From contig CAWKIA010000023.1 of the NCBI GenBank assembly GCA_963849635.1, forward strand, positions 197,744 to 261,743: a stretch of DNA of 64,000 nt, written 5' to 3'. Both the position numbers and the translations under genes were made by a program. The number at the start of each line of letters is the position of its first letter. Position 1 is the stretch's first letter. The DNA comes from CAVRUD01 sp963849635 (GTDB lineage: Bacteria; Chloroflexota; Chloroflexia; Thermomicrobiales; UBA6265). Below the pieces are notes generated by a model, which worked only from the letters and a program-made list of their open reading frames with translations, did no database searches and was not told the origin of the DNA. Shown piece by piece: positions 54,972 through 64,000 of the stretch.

Positions 54972-55988
54972 CTAATACGCCGGCACGTAATCCGGATCAA
55001 CCGGCCGAATGCCGCCGTCCGGCGGAGCAAAACCCTTCGCGGTCAGGGCGTCGACGACCTCCTGGATGACGTCATCCGGCGTCGATGCCCCGGCTGTGAT
55101 CCCGACGGTCCTGGCGGATTCCAGCCACTCCGGTTCGACGTCCTCGGGGCGCTCGATGTGGAAGGAGCGGACCCCCATCTTGCTGCCAACCTCGGCCAGC
55201 CGGGCCGTGTTCGAGCTCTTCTTGCCGCCGATCGCCAGGATCAGATCGCAGTTGTCTTCCTCGATCAGGCGCTTGAGGGCATTTTGACGCTCGCTGGTCG
55301 GCTCGCAGATCGTGTTGCAGAGGCGGAACTCGCCTCCTTCCGGCACCACAAGATCCTGTAATTCGCGGGCGAAGGCCATCAACTCATCGACGTTCTTGGT
55401 CGTCTGGCTGACGAGCGCGACCTTGCGCGGCGGTGGCACCTTACCCTCGCCCTGCTCGCCCCGCCGGGAGTTCCAGGGCAGGTCGGCCAGCTTCTTGGCG
55501 GCCAGGGCCTTGCTGGTCCCCGACCAGGCGATCACGCTCTTGACCTCCGGGTGGTAGGCGTCGCCGTAGACCACCAGGAAGTAGCCCTGGCGCACCAGCT
55601 TCTGGGCCAGGCGCTGGACCTTGATCACCAGTGGGCAGGTGGTGTCGATCAGCTCGACGTTCGCTTCCTTCGCCTGCTCCGCCAGGTGCGGCCCCATCCC
55701 ATGGGCCGTGATCGCCACCCGGGCAAAGCCGCGGTCGACCGCTTCGGCCACCGAGCCAGCCCCTTCGACGCCGCGCAGGCGCAGGCGTTGGACGACCTGG
55801 GGGTTGTGGATCACGTCGCCGATCGGGGCGATCGGAGCGGCGGTGTTCGCCGAGTCCTGGATGATATCGAGTGCCCGCCGGACGCCCCAGCAGAAGCCCA
55901 GCTCCTTCGCGACGACGATTCGGCGCTCTCCAGCGTCCGAACGGATCGCGCTCTCCTGGGCGGGGTAGGTGGCGGTGGCCGTAGCCAT
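54972..55988 (-). CDS. ispH: 4-hydroxy-3-methylbut-2-enyl diphosphate reductase
   Basis: A 338-residue [4Fe-4S] enzyme, last step of the MEP isoprenoid pathway. The three cluster cysteines lie in KELGFCWGVRRALDI, ELIDTTCPLVIKVQ and FRLCNTICEPTSERQ. The substrate-binding ITAHGMGPHL, VALVSQTTKN and VGITAGASTPDDVIQEV blocks are standard. ATG 55988 gives an extra 20-residue N-terminal tail (ATATATYPAQES) before the conserved start. Convergent with metE, with an 18-bp gap. Divergent from the M24 gene. Confidence 0.94.
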   Translation of the reverse strand: MATATATYPAQESAIRSDAGERRIVVAKELGFCWGVRRALDIIQDSANTAAPIAPIGDVIHNPQVVQRLRLRGVEGAGSVAEAVDRGFARVAITAHGMGPHLAEQAKEANVELIDTTCPLVIKVQRLAQKLVRQGYFLVVYGDAYHPEVKSVIAWSGTSKALAAKKLADLPWNSRRGEQGEGKVPPPRKVALVSQTTKNVDELMAFARELQDLVVPEGGEFRLCNTICEPTSERQNALKRLIEEDNCDLILAIGGKKSSNTARLAEVGSKMGVRSFHIERPEDVEPEWLESARTVGITAGASTPDDVIQEVVDALTAKGFAPPDGGIRPVDPDYVPAY

Positions 55989-56190
55989 GGAATGAACTCC
56001 TGTTGTGCGGCAAATGCAAGGCCGGCAGGCGCTTTCCTGCCGCAGCCTGTTCGCCGCAGTCAATCACGAAGTATACCCGCCCACCCTTTCCCAAACCGTA
56101 GTGCGACATCCCTCGCCACAACCGCTCATGCCCTCGGCGAGGATCTGAGAAGATCGCGCCAGGCGTACTCACCATGGAAAGGACAACGGG

Positions 56191-57480
56191 ATGAGTGATC
56201 CCCAGGATGTGAACGTCTCCGTCGGGAGAGCGTTGAATGAATCCGGGCTGGCCGTGAGCGGACCGCCCGCGATTGCGCGTTGGCGGGTCGAGCCCGCGGA
56301 GCACGAGGCGCGGCAGCATCGCGTCCGGGCAGAACTAGCGCGGCGCGGACTGCACGGATTGGTCCTGTTCCATCCGGTCCGGATCGCCTATCTGACCGGC
56401 TTCTATCACCTCGGAACCGAGCGACCGGTCGCATTAGTGATTCCGGCGGAGGGCGACATCGGCATCCTCGTGCCGAAGCTGGAGCAAGAGCACGTCGCCG
56501 GAGCCACCGGGATCAGCCGAATCGACGTCTATCCCGAGTATCCGACTGGGGGTGGCAAGCACCCTCTGCTGGTGCTGGCCGACCTCATCGTCGACCTCGG
56601 GTTGAACCACGCCGGGCGCAAGTTGGGTGCGGACAATGCCGGGTATCTCGACGTGATGGGCTATCGCGGCCCTGCCTTGGCGACCTTGCTCGATCCCGGG
56701 GTCGCCATCGAGGATGCCCGCGATCTGGTCGACGACCTGCGCGCGATCAAGAGCGAGGCGGAACTCGGATTCATCCGGGCAAGCTGCCTGTGGGGCAATC
56801 TCGCCCACCGGCTGATGCAGGAAAAGTTGGAGGTTGGCCGAAATCAACTCGCCATCCAGTTCGAAGCCTCGGTGGAGGCGACCGTCGCGATGTCGTCGGC
56901 GCTCGGGCCGGGCTACCAGCCTTTGACCCTTCAGTGGGGATTCCCGTGCTTCGCGACCTTCAACGCCGGCGCGAACACTGCCTTTCCTCACGGATTGCCA
57001 AGCGCGGCGGGGCTTCGCCGTGGCGATGTCCTGGTGACGTTCGCCGGCGCGGATGTCGGCGGCTACAACTCGGAGCTTGAACGTACGATGCTCCTCGGGG
57101 AACCGACCCCCGACTTTGAGCGGTCATTCGGGCAGATGCTCCTCCTCCAGGAGATCGCGCTGGCGGCCCTGCGTCCCGGGCGCACCTTCGCCGAGGTCGA
57201 AGCCGAGGTTGTGCGCGGCTTCGCCGATCTCGGCGTGGCCGACTGCCAGCGCCACCACACCGGCCACGGAATCGGCCTGGAGGGCCACGAGTTTCCATTC
57301 ATCGACCTGGGCGAGGAAACTGTCATCGCCGAGGGCATGGTCCTCTCCGTCGAGCCAGGGCTCTACGTCCCCGGCCTTGCCGGCTTCCGCCACTCTGACA
57401 CGGTCGTGATCACCGCACACGGCGCGGAACGCCTGACCTACTACCCGCGCGATCTGGAGAGCCTGATCGTCCCGGCGTAG
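56191..57480 (+). CDS. M24-fold (creatinase/aminopeptidase P-like) protein with altered metal ligands
   Basis: A 429-residue pita-bread-fold protein. The N-terminal domain is LFHPVRIAYLTGFYHLGTER. The catalytic domain has DLRAIKSEAELGFIRASC, HHTGHGIGLEGHEFPF (His kept) and MVLSVEPGLYVPGLAGF (Glu kept). The usual D-x-G and S-D-x-x-R-T Asp pair reads LVTFAGADVGGYNSELERT, and the final R-x-E-D reads RHSDTV. So three of the five metal ligands are changed. Metal-independent creatinase-like chemistry or a non-peptidase role is likely. ATG 56191 follows AAAGGACAACGGG. Confidence 0.85.
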   Translation: MSDPQDVNVSVGRALNESGLAVSGPPAIARWRVEPAEHEARQHRVRAELARRGLHGLVLFHPVRIAYLTGFYHLGTERPVALVIPAEGDIGILVPKLEQEHVAGATGISRIDVYPEYPTGGGKHPLLVLADLIVDLGLNHAGRKLGADNAGYLDVMGYRGPALATLLDPGVAIEDARDLVDDLRAIKSEAELGFIRASCLWGNLAHRLMQEKLEVGRNQLAIQFEASVEATVAMSSALGPGYQPLTLQWGFPCFATFNAGANTAFPHGLPSAAGLRRGDVLVTFAGADVGGYNSELERTMLLGEPTPDFERSFGQMLLLQEIALAALRPGRTFAEVEAEVVRGFADLGVADCQRHHTGHGIGLEGHEFPFIDLGEETVIAEGMVLSVEPGLYVPGLAGFRHSDTVVITAHGAERLTYYPRDLESLIVPA

Positions 57481-57491
57481 TTGATAGCCCG

Positions 57492-57573
57492 GTAGGGGCA
57501 GGGCTTGCCCTGCCCGGTTGCCTACCGCGAACCGTCCTGTTGGAAACAGGACACCGCAAGCGGATGCCCCTAC
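57492..57573. repeat. Family C-like repeat, copy 3
   Basis: gtaggggcagggcttgccct at the left and cggatgcccctac at the right; 82 bp, shorter than the others, with a small internal stem gtcctgttggaaacaggac. Confidence 0.65.
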
Positions 57574-57630
57574 AGGCGTTTTTACCACCTATAGATCGTC
57601 TTCACCGAGGTGCCAGGGGCGTATTCGGCC

Positions 57631-58908
57631 TTAGGCTCCGGTGAACTCGCCCCCTTCGGCGACTACTTTCCCACCCTTCAACACCAATCGGTCCTTCGGC
57701 TGCTCGATAACCGCCTCGACGTGTGTTTCGCCTGGGACCAGGATGAGATCGGCCGGGCTGCCGGGTGTCAGGCCATAGGGTTGTACTCCGATCACCTGGG
57801 CTCCTCCGTGGGTGACGATATCGAGCACGGCTTCAATCTCGTCGTCGCGGCGCAGGTTGTTGCGGTAGGCGATCAGGTAGGTGCGCAGGAGCATGTCCGG
57901 CATGTTCAGCGGCCCCCAGGCGTCGCGGATGCCGTCGTTGCCGGTGCAGAGGCGGACACCCGCCCGGCGCAGTTTCATCACCTCGGGGACAGGGCGCAGC
58001 CCGCTTGGACCGTGGCTCATGACGGCGATGTCGGCCTCCAGAAGCAGTTCGATCAGGCGGTCGAGATAGCCGGGATCGACTCCGCCCAGGCAGAGACAAT
58101 GGCTGATGACCACCCGCCCCTGCCAGCCCAGCACCTTCGTCCGCTCGGCGATCAGCTCCAGCGAGAACGCGCCGAGGTCGCCCGGCTCGTGCAGGTGGAT
58201 GTCGATATCGGCGTCGTGCTTCTCAGCCAGGGCGAAGATCGTATCCAGATGCCCCTTCGGGTCGCGGTCGATCGTGCAGGGATCGAGGCCGCCGACCACC
58301 TCCGCCCCGGAGCTCAGCGCTTCATCCATCAACTCGACCGTGCCGGGCCGGACGAGCATGCCGCTCTGCGGGAAAGCCACGATCTGGATATCCAGCGCGC
58401 CTTTCAGGTCTTCACGGGTGCGGAGCACGCCCTCGAAGCCACTCAGGCCGATGTCGGTGTCGATATCGACGAACGTGCGGACGTGGGTCGTGCCGGCCGC
58501 GATCATCCGGCGGGCGATCCGGCCCGACTGGACGTGGGAATCGATCCCTCGCTCGCGCCGCAGCGCCCGCTCGTTGTCGATCTTGTCGAGCAGCGTTGGG
58601 CCAACCTCGTTCCGGTACCACCCAAGACCAAGGAGGGTCTTGTCGATGTGCGCGTGGGCATCGACGAACCCGGGAAAGACCAGTCGGCCCTCGCCTTCGA
58701 TAACGGTCTCGTCTGCGGCCGGCAGGTTCGCCCCCGTCTCGGCAATCCGCCCGTCCGCGATGCGGATGTCAGTCGGATTCCCGCCGAGCGGGCGGACATC
58801 ACGGATAATGAGCGAGGCAGTGGGTGGCACGGCGGGATCCTCCGGGCTGAGTCTCCGCGACATCCAGCTGACATCGCGCGCTACGGTGCTGTCGGTGCAC
58901 CGATCCAT
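57631..58908 (-). CDS. Cytosine deaminase-like amidohydrolase
   Basis: A metal-dependent amidohydrolase of about 425 residues. The N-terminal composite domain is SLIIRDVRPLGGNPTDIRIA. The metal-binding motif is FPGFVDAHAHIDKTLLG. His residues follow in DADIDIHLHEPGD and RVVISHCLCLGG, and the catalytic Asp is in LCTGNDGIRDAWGPLN. This set is typical of the cytosine deaminase/N-isopropylammelide subgroup (HAHIDK, HLHE, SH, ND). ATG 58908 and ATG 58863 are both possible; neither has a clear ribosome site. Substrate: a cyclic amidine or pyrimidine is probable. Confidence 0.87.
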   Translation of the reverse strand: MDRCTDSTVARDVSWMSRRLSPEDPAVPPTASLIIRDVRPLGGNPTDIRIADGRIAETGANLPAADETVIEGEGRLVFPGFVDAHAHIDKTLLGLGWYRNEVGPTLLDKIDNERALRRERGIDSHVQSGRIARRMIAAGTTHVRTFVDIDTDIGLSGFEGVLRTREDLKGALDIQIVAFPQSGMLVRPGTVELMDEALSSGAEVVGGLDPCTIDRDPKGHLDTIFALAEKHDADIDIHLHEPGDLGAFSLELIAERTKVLGWQGRVVISHCLCLGGVDPGYLDRLIELLLEADIAVMSHGPSGLRPVPEVMKLRRAGVRLCTGNDGIRDAWGPLNMPDMLLRTYLIAYRNNLRRDDEIEAVLDIVTHGGAQVIGVQPYGLTPGSPADLILVPGETHVEAVIEQPKDRLVLKGGKVVAEGGEFTGA

Positions 58909-59084
58909 CGCCCCGATTATCCGATACAAGCCGGGGATCGGGTGTGTCCTTGCTCGTCGACGAACCCTAGTTAGCCAACTCGCCACTTGCCCCCTTGACC
59001 GGTTTGGCATATTCTTGACTAACTACTCAGTTATCGGCGGCCGGGCCTTTCTTCCGGCGCCGGCGCCCTCTGGAGCCACCCCCT

Positions 59085-60275
59085 ATGCCCCCAGTTACTT
59101 CCGCCGATCTGCTCGCCCAGTGCAAAATCTGCATCAATGAAGTCGATGTCCACGAAGCCCAGCACATGATCTCCCACGGCGCGGTCGCGCTTGATGTGCG
59201 CGAGCAGGACGAGGTCGATCAGGGCGCGGTCCCGGGCTCAGTCCACATCCCCCGTGGCTTCCTTGAGTTCCGGATCGAAAACACCGTCCCGGACCACTCC
59301 CGCCCGATCGCGATCTACTGCGCCGGCGGCGCCCGCTCCGTCTTCGCGGCCAAGGCATTGCAGGACCTCGGCTACCGCAACGTCGTCTCGGTCGCCGGCG
59401 GCTTCAACTCCTGGAAGGGCGCGGGTCTGCCCTGGTCGGTGCCGAAGTCGCTGACGCCCGATCAGCGCCGCCGCTACTCCCGCCACCTGCTGATCCCCGA
59501 GGTCGGCGAGGTTGGCCAGCAGAAGCTCCTCGATGCCAAGGTCCTGCTCGTTGGCGCCGGCGGCCTCGGCTCGCCCGCGGCCCTCTACCTCGCCGCCGCC
59601 GGTGTCGGCACCATGGGCATCGTCGATGCCGATACCGTCGACGACAGTAACCTCCAGCGCCAGGTGATCCACACCACCGACCGGGTCGGCATGCCCAAGA
59701 CCGAATCGGCCCGGATCACGATCGAGTCGATCAACCCCGACGTGAAGGTGATCGAGCACCGGGTCCGCCTGGACAAGGAGAACGTGCTCGACATCTTCAG
59801 CCAGTACGACATCATCCTCGACGGGACCGACAACTTCGCCACCCGCTACCTGATCAATGACGCGACCGTGCTGCTCAACAAGCCCAATGTTCACGGCAGC
59901 ATCTTCCGCTTCGAGGGCCAGGCGACGACCTTCATCCCCCACGACGGCCCCTGCTACCGCTGCCTCTTCCCAACCCCGCCCCCGCCGGAACTGGCCCCGA
60001 GTTGCGCCGAAGCGGGCGTCCTCGGCCTGCTCCCGGGTACGGTCGGCCTGATCCAGGCGACCGAGGTCGCCAAGCTGATCCTCGGCGTCGGCGAGCCACT
60101 CAAGGGGCGAATGCTCCTCTACGACGCCCTCGGCAGCGAATTCCGTGAGTTGCGCATGAAGCGCGACCCAACCTGCCCGATGTGCGGCCCAGACGCCCCC
60201 ACCAGCCTCGACGAGATCGAGTACACCGACATCTCTTGCGCCATCCCGGCCGGGCTGCTGGCGGGCGTGGCCTAA
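59085..60275 (+). CDS. moeB: Rhodanese-MoeB/ThiF fusion (sulfur carrier adenylyltransferase)
   Basis: A 396-residue protein. Residues about 15-115 form a rhodanese domain (AVALDVREQDEVDQGAVPGS, with the active loop YCAGGARS carrying the Cys). Residues about 125-396 are the E1-like adenylyltransferase: YSRHLLIPEVGEVGQQKLLD, the ATP loop LLVGAGGLGSPAALYLA, and the zinc Cys pairs in GPCYRCLFP and DPTCPMCGPD. The enzyme activates MoaD/ThiS-type sulfur carriers and may supply their sulfur. The rhodanese domain is N-terminal, whereas in the best known MoeBR/MOCS3 proteins it is C-terminal. ATG 59085; terminator follows. Confidence 0.9.
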   Translation: MPPVTSADLLAQCKICINEVDVHEAQHMISHGAVALDVREQDEVDQGAVPGSVHIPRGFLEFRIENTVPDHSRPIAIYCAGGARSVFAAKALQDLGYRNVVSVAGGFNSWKGAGLPWSVPKSLTPDQRRRYSRHLLIPEVGEVGQQKLLDAKVLLVGAGGLGSPAALYLAAAGVGTMGIVDADTVDDSNLQRQVIHTTDRVGMPKTESARITIESINPDVKVIEHRVRLDKENVLDIFSQYDIILDGTDNFATRYLINDATVLLNKPNVHGSIFRFEGQATTFIPHDGPCYRCLFPTPPPPELAPSCAEAGVLGLLPGTVGLIQATEVAKLILGVGEPLKGRMLLYDALGSEFRELRMKRDPTCPMCGPDAPTSLDEIEYTDISCAIPAGLLAGVA

Positions 60276-60292
60276 AAAAAGTCAAAGCAAAG

Positions 60293-60341
60293 CGACGAGA
60301 CGGCTGGCGCGGTATTCCCGCGCCAGCCGTCTCGTCGTTTT
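60293..60341 (+). terminator. Rho-independent terminator of moeB
   Basis: A perfect 20-bp stem, cgacgagacggctggcgcgg and inverse, with a 5-base loop, followed by TTTT. An A-run precedes it, so it may work in both directions. Confidence 0.88.
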
Positions 60342-60507
60342 CGCGCTTGGCGCCCTTTCGTCTCCGGCGTCCGAAGAACTCTGGGACGTTTGCCAATCGC
60401 ATCGCTGGGCGGATTGGTTTGCACATTATTTCCGTGGTTCGTTCGATCGTTCTTATGGGTATGATGCAATGGACGCAGTGCTAAATTTGGGCAAATCGCC
60501 GCATTGA

Positions 60508-60536
60508 TTGACAGATGCAGATACCGTCTCTAGAGT
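60508..60536 (+). promoter_or_regulatory. Sigma-70 promoter of the second peptide-type ABC operon
   Basis: TTGACA (60508-60513), 17 bp, TAGAGT (60531-60536). It leaves a leader of about 220 bases with no other clear feature before ATG 60765. Confidence 0.6.
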
Positions 60537-60764
60537 GCCATCGGGAAATCTCCACAAAGCATGATCTAGGTTCCTGGTCACCATGCGTATGTCCTTGGAC
60601 CTTGTGACGTGCACCGCTCGACTCGGCATTTGGCATTCCTATGGAAAGGGGGCGATCAGTCGACTGACGCTTGTCCCGCCTCGTCCCGGTCGAGTGCCGG
60701 GCGATGCGGATGGCAAGCTGGGGGCTTCATCGTGCGATCCCGCCGTACAGAGGAGGAGACCCTG

Positions 60765-62467
60765 ATGACCGAACTTGACTGGAGTGCCCTGAGCGGACCG
60801 TATGTCTCGCGACGGACACTGCTCCGGTTCGCTGCCGCCACCGGCGCCACCGGATTCGCCGCCCGTCTCGCACACATCGACCATGCCCACGCCGCCCCGG
60901 CCGCCTTCCCAGCCCGCCAGGAGCCGAAAGCCGGCGGCACCCTCCGCCTCGGCTTCGGACTCTCCCAGATTCCCACCCTCGATCCCGCCCAGGTCAACCT
61001 CGGGATCGTTGCCGGCGAGTTGATCGCCAATCTCTTCTCTAGTCTGGTTCAGTTCGACGAGCAGCTTGGCCTGGCGCCGGACCTGGCAGAGACCTGGGAT
61101 GTCGCGCCGGACGGACTCCAATACACCTTCCATCTCCGCTCTGGCCTGACCTTCCACAACGGCGATCCCCTCGTCGCCGCGGACCTCGTCTACACCTACA
61201 ACCGGACGATCAATCCCGACTTCGCCTCTCCCCACGCCAACAAGCTGGCCCTGGTCACTGCTGCCACGGCCGTCGATGAGTTGACCTTCCAGCTCACCCT
61301 CAGCGCACCCTTTGCCCCCTTCCTGGCCGTCGCCTGCAGTCGCGGCCCCGGCCGCGCCCTGACTCCCATTTCGAAGCGGGCCATCGACGAGCTGGGCGAC
61401 CAGCAGTTCGGCCAGACCCCGGTCGGCTGCGGCCCCTTCATGATGGTGGCCGACGGAGCCGATCTCAGCAGCGGCTTCGAGATGGTCGCCTTCGATGGCT
61501 GGTATGGCGGCCGCCCCTTCCTCGACAAGATCGAGGTAACGATCATCCCCGAGCCCTCCAGCATGATCAGCGGCCTCGAAGCCGGCGACCTCGATATGCT
61601 CGACATCGTGCCCTCGATCGGCGTCGAGCAACTGCGCGGGAATGACGATCTGACCCTCGTCGAGGTCCCAGGCACCAACTGGGTCGGGCTCACGATGAAC
61701 TACGCCCGGCCGCCCTGGGACAACCCGAAGGCCCGGTTAGCCGTTGCCAAGGCCATCGACCGCGATGAACTGATCCAGACCGCCCTCTTTGGGCTCGGGC
61801 AGACGAGCGTCGGCGCGATCGCGCCGGCCTTCGCCTGGGCATACCTGCCGCCGGCCGACGTCGAGAACCCCAGGGGTTCAACCTGGACGAGGCCAAGGCG
61901 CTGGCCGACGAAACTGGCCTCTCCGGGCAGAAGCCAACCATCATGTCGGCGGCGACCAATACGCGCCCGAACGAAGTCGTGCGCAACCAGATGAAAGAGA
62001 TCGGCCTCGACGTCCAGATCGAGCAGCTCCAGGCCGCCGCCTGGAATGAGCGCTGGCTGGCCAAGGATTACGACTGGATCATCAACGGCAGCGTCGTCGA
62101 CGCCGATCCCGACGACGGCCACTGGAACTTCTTCCATTCCGAGGGCCCCTGGAACACCTACGGCTACGTCAGCGCCGAGGTCGACGCCGCCCTCGAAGGC
62201 ACGCGCACCTCCAGCGATCAGGCCGAGCGCGCCCGCCTCTTCCAGGAGGCCCAGCGCGTCTCCAGCACTGACGTCGCCTACGCCTTCCTCTACCACACCC
62301 CCGACATCGTCGGCTTCTACTCCTACGTCCAGGGCTACAAATCCATCCCGGAGATGCGGTATCTCGAGACGGTGTGGCTGACAAGTAAGGACGAGTTCCA
62401 AGGCCCAAGTTTCAAGTTCCAAGTAGAAAGTTCCAGGTCGCGAGGAGCGGGTGGGGAACGTTGGTGA
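60765..62467 (+). CDS. Peptide-type ABC substrate-binding protein (one frameshift, repeat-derived tail)
   Basis: An SBP family 5 protein of about 567 residues, with a shift near 61868. It has the Tat-type signal YVSRRTLLRFAAATGATGFA. Core blocks: GGTLRLGFGLSQIPTLDPAQ, LAETWDVAPDGLQYTFHLR, SGLTFHNGDPLVAADLVYTY, and after the shift FNLDEAKALADETGLSGQ. The natural end is probably around YLETVWLTSK. The last 20 or so residues (DEFQGPSFKFQVESSRSRG) are translated family D repeat, so a repeat has replaced the original stop. ATG 60765 follows AGGAGGAG. The permease at 62947 belongs to the same transporter. Confidence 0.87.
62395..62437. repeat. Family D repeat, left copy
   Basis: ttccaaggcccaagtttcaa, gttccaagtagaaagttcca: a TTCCAAGTTCC-type tract overlapping the 3' end of the binding-protein gene, opposite in sense to the right part of the tract at 62841-62927. 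Confidence 0.65.
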
Positions 62468-62854
62468 CGCGAGCGCAGCGGTTCGAGGACTTGGTGGCGT
62501 GGCAGAAAGCGCGCGCATTGTCCAAAGTCGTTTTCGAGATCACCAGGTCAGAGCCGCTGACGCGACGCTACCGACTGACGAGTCAATTAGAAAGCGCCGC
62601 GGTCTCGGTGATGTCGAACATCGCCGAAGGATTCGAGCGTGACGGACCCGTTGAGTTCATGCGCTTCCTCACATCGCCAAGGCATCATGCGGGAAGTGCG
62701 GTCGCTGCTGTACGTCCTTCTAGACGCCGAACTCCTCAGCGCCGGCGAGTTCGCGCGCCTCAAGAGCCAAACTGAAGAGGTGAGCCGAATCATTGCTGGA
62801 CTGCACAACTCCATCCAACGCAGCCACAAGGAAAGGCGAAAAGTTCCAAGTTGA
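62464..62854 (+). CDS. Four-helix bundle protein (23S rRNA intervening-sequence type; one frameshift)
   Basis: About 129 residues after joining near 62690. The family pattern is FEDLVAWQKARALSKVVFEI, then LTSQLESAAVSVMSNIAEGF, FMRFL, and after the shift REVRSLLYVLLDAELLSAGE with RLKSQTEEVSRIIAGLHNSI. The family is known from 23S rRNA intervening sequences and as scattered stand-alone genes of unknown role. GTG 62464 overlaps the stop of the binding-protein gene. Family D repeats flank it, which suggests the gene and repeats arrived together. Confidence 0.82.
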
Positions 62855-62927
62855 AGGATCCAAGTGACAAGTTCCAAGTTACCTGCGCCTTTCCACTTGG
62901 AACTTGGAACTTGAATCTTGGAACTTA
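62841..62927. repeat. Family D repeat, right copy
   Basis: aaagttccaagttgaaggat at the left, ccacttggaacttggaactt and gaatcttggaactt at the right: an 87-bp palindrome. Its right half (tgcgcctttccacttggaac) is nearly identical to that at 63936. Confidence 0.8.
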
Positions 62928-62946
62928 GGGCTCTCCCGGAGGCATC

Positions 62947-63891
62947 GTGACCGAATACATCCTCCGCCGCCTCATCCAATCGGTCTTCATTGTCTGGGGG
63001 TGCGCGACCCTGGTCTTCTTTATGTTGCGGCTGATTCCTGGTGATCCGGTTGTGCAGATGCTGGGGCCGGAATACACGCCGGAGGCGGCCGATGCGTTGC
63101 GCGCCAAACTGGGGTTGGACGAGCCGATCTACGTCCAATACGTCAAGTGGTTCGGCAATATCCTGCAAGGCGACCTGGGAGACTCGATCACCGGCAGCGA
63201 GTCCGTCGTCGACGCGATCAAGACCGGCCTGCCCAAGACCCTCAGCCTCGCTCTCGTCTCGTTCTCGATCGCGCTGTTGCTCGCGGTGCCCACGGGCGTC
63301 CTGGCTGCGCTCCGTCGCAATACCTGGACTGATTACCTCGTCAGTATCATCGCCTTCATCGGCGTCAGTATGCCCGGCTTCTGGTTCGGGATCATCCTGA
63401 TCATCGTCTTTGCGGTGCGGCTCGACTGGCTGCCCGCGATCGGCTATGCCGAGTTCACCGAAGACGGCTTCTGGCCCTGGCTGCAGCGGCTCATTCTACC
63501 GGGGCTAGCGATCGGCCTCTCCTACGCCGCCATCCTGATGCGCTTTGTCAGGGCCGGCCTGCTTGAGGTGCTGGGCAGCGACTACGTCCGCACCGCCCGG
63601 GCCAAGGGGCTGACCGAGCGGCGCGTCATCGTTCGCCATGCTTTGCGCAACTCGCTCGTCCCGTCGTCACTGTCATCGGTATTCAACTGGCGTTGCTGCT
63701 GAGCGGCGCGGTCGTAATCGAGATCGTCTTCTCGATCCGCGGGTTGGGGCTATCCTGGTCGGGGCGATCTTCGACCCGACTACCCCATCGTCCAGGGCGT
63801 CATCCTGCTGATCGCGGTCATCTTCGTCGGCGCCAACCTGATCGTCGACATCGTCTACACGTGGCTCGACCCGAGAATTCACTACTCCTAG
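62947..63891 (+). CDS. ABC transporter permease, DppB type (two frameshifts)
   Basis: A 314-residue permease when frames are joined near 63662 and 63752, which cancel each other. Start: TEYILRRLIQSVFIVWGCAT with FFMLRLIPGDPVVQMLG. The EAA loop is GSDYVRTARAKGLTERRVIV. The end is VGANLIVDIVYTWLDPRIHY at TAG 63889-63891. GTG 62947 follows CCGGAGG. It should pair with a DppC-type permease beyond the window edge and use the binding protein at 60765. Confidence 0.88.
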
Positions 63892-63898
63892 GAGGAGA

Positions 63899-63978
63899 AA
63901 GTTCCAATTTTCCAGACCCAAGTTCCAAGAACGTGCGCCTCTCCACTTGGAACTTGGAATTTGAAACTTGGAACTCTC
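63899..63978. repeat. Family D repeat, copy without a gene
   Basis: agttccaattttccagaccc, then tgcgcctctccacttggaac and ttgaaacttggaact. Closely related to 62841-62927 and also placed directly at a gene junction in the same operon. Nothing further is seen to 64000. Confidence 0.8.
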
Positions 63979-64000
63979 CTTCTCGGTTGGGAGGTCTGCC

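Overview
The window reads as a high-GC, monoderm-type bacterium, most probably a member of the Chloroflexota class Thermomicrobia or a close relative. This is inferred from very high GC, many Tat-type (SRRxF) signal peptides, lipoprotein-like AQDATPAASPAA-style N-termini, an F420-type oxidoreductase, an LPxTG-type sorting signal, and class Ic ribonucleotide reductase. No rRNA, tRNA or CRISPR array was found. Roughly 25 apparent single-base frameshifts fall in otherwise well conserved genes (S9 peptidase, nrdA, metE, transporters). This points to an indel-prone draft assembly rather than gene decay, so the interrupted genes are annotated as single CDSs.

Layout. 1-5.6 kb: arylamine N-acetyltransferase (cut by the window edge), S9 peptidase coupled to a VOC protein, a two-domain PPOX/Ddn-like oxidoreductase, and a PPOX protein divergent from a SufR-like iron-sulfur regulator. 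5.7-9.2 kb: two exported Tat superoxide dismutases bracketing an ECF sigma factor and a membrane protein. 9.2-15.6 kb: MFS exporter, class C beta-lactamase-like hydrolase, M81 metallopeptidase and tag glycosylase, separated by repeat-filled spacers. 15.6-23.9 kb: a 77-bp tandem repeat, a promoter, a long leader and one giant (about 2,530 residue) Gly-Gly-X surface protein built from seven super-repeats of about 320 residues. It ends in a Cys-ladder domain, a Pro/Ser spacer and an LPDTG sorting signal. 24-32.7 kb (minus strand): a FadR-type regulator followed by an oligopeptide-family ABC transporter, two Gfo/Idh/MocA dehydrogenases, an FAH-family hydrolase and GrpB, resembling a sugar or sugar-acid catabolic operon. 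33-39.7 kb: small enzymes (VOC, RibD/DHFR-like, CGNR regulator, alpha/beta hydrolase, Gfo, aldo-keto reductase) and an uncharacterised two-gene module. 40-47.7 kb: a LAL-type LuxR regulator, a DUF1326-DUF2182 pair, a cupin and a bicovalent-type flavoprotein; paired 18-bp sites precede two of these units. 47.9-55 kb: a cobalamin riboswitch followed by nrdA, class Ic nrdB and metE, i.e. the B12-independent isozymes. 55-64 kb: ispH, an M24-fold protein with altered metal ligands, a cytosine-deaminase-like amidohydrolase, rhodanese-MoeB, and the start of a second peptide-type ABC operon carrying a four-helix-bundle gene between repeats.

The spacers are unusually rich in imperfect palindromic interspersed repeats. 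At least five families (called A-E below) recur, and one copy of family B carries a 122-bp MITE with a clear 5-bp target duplication.
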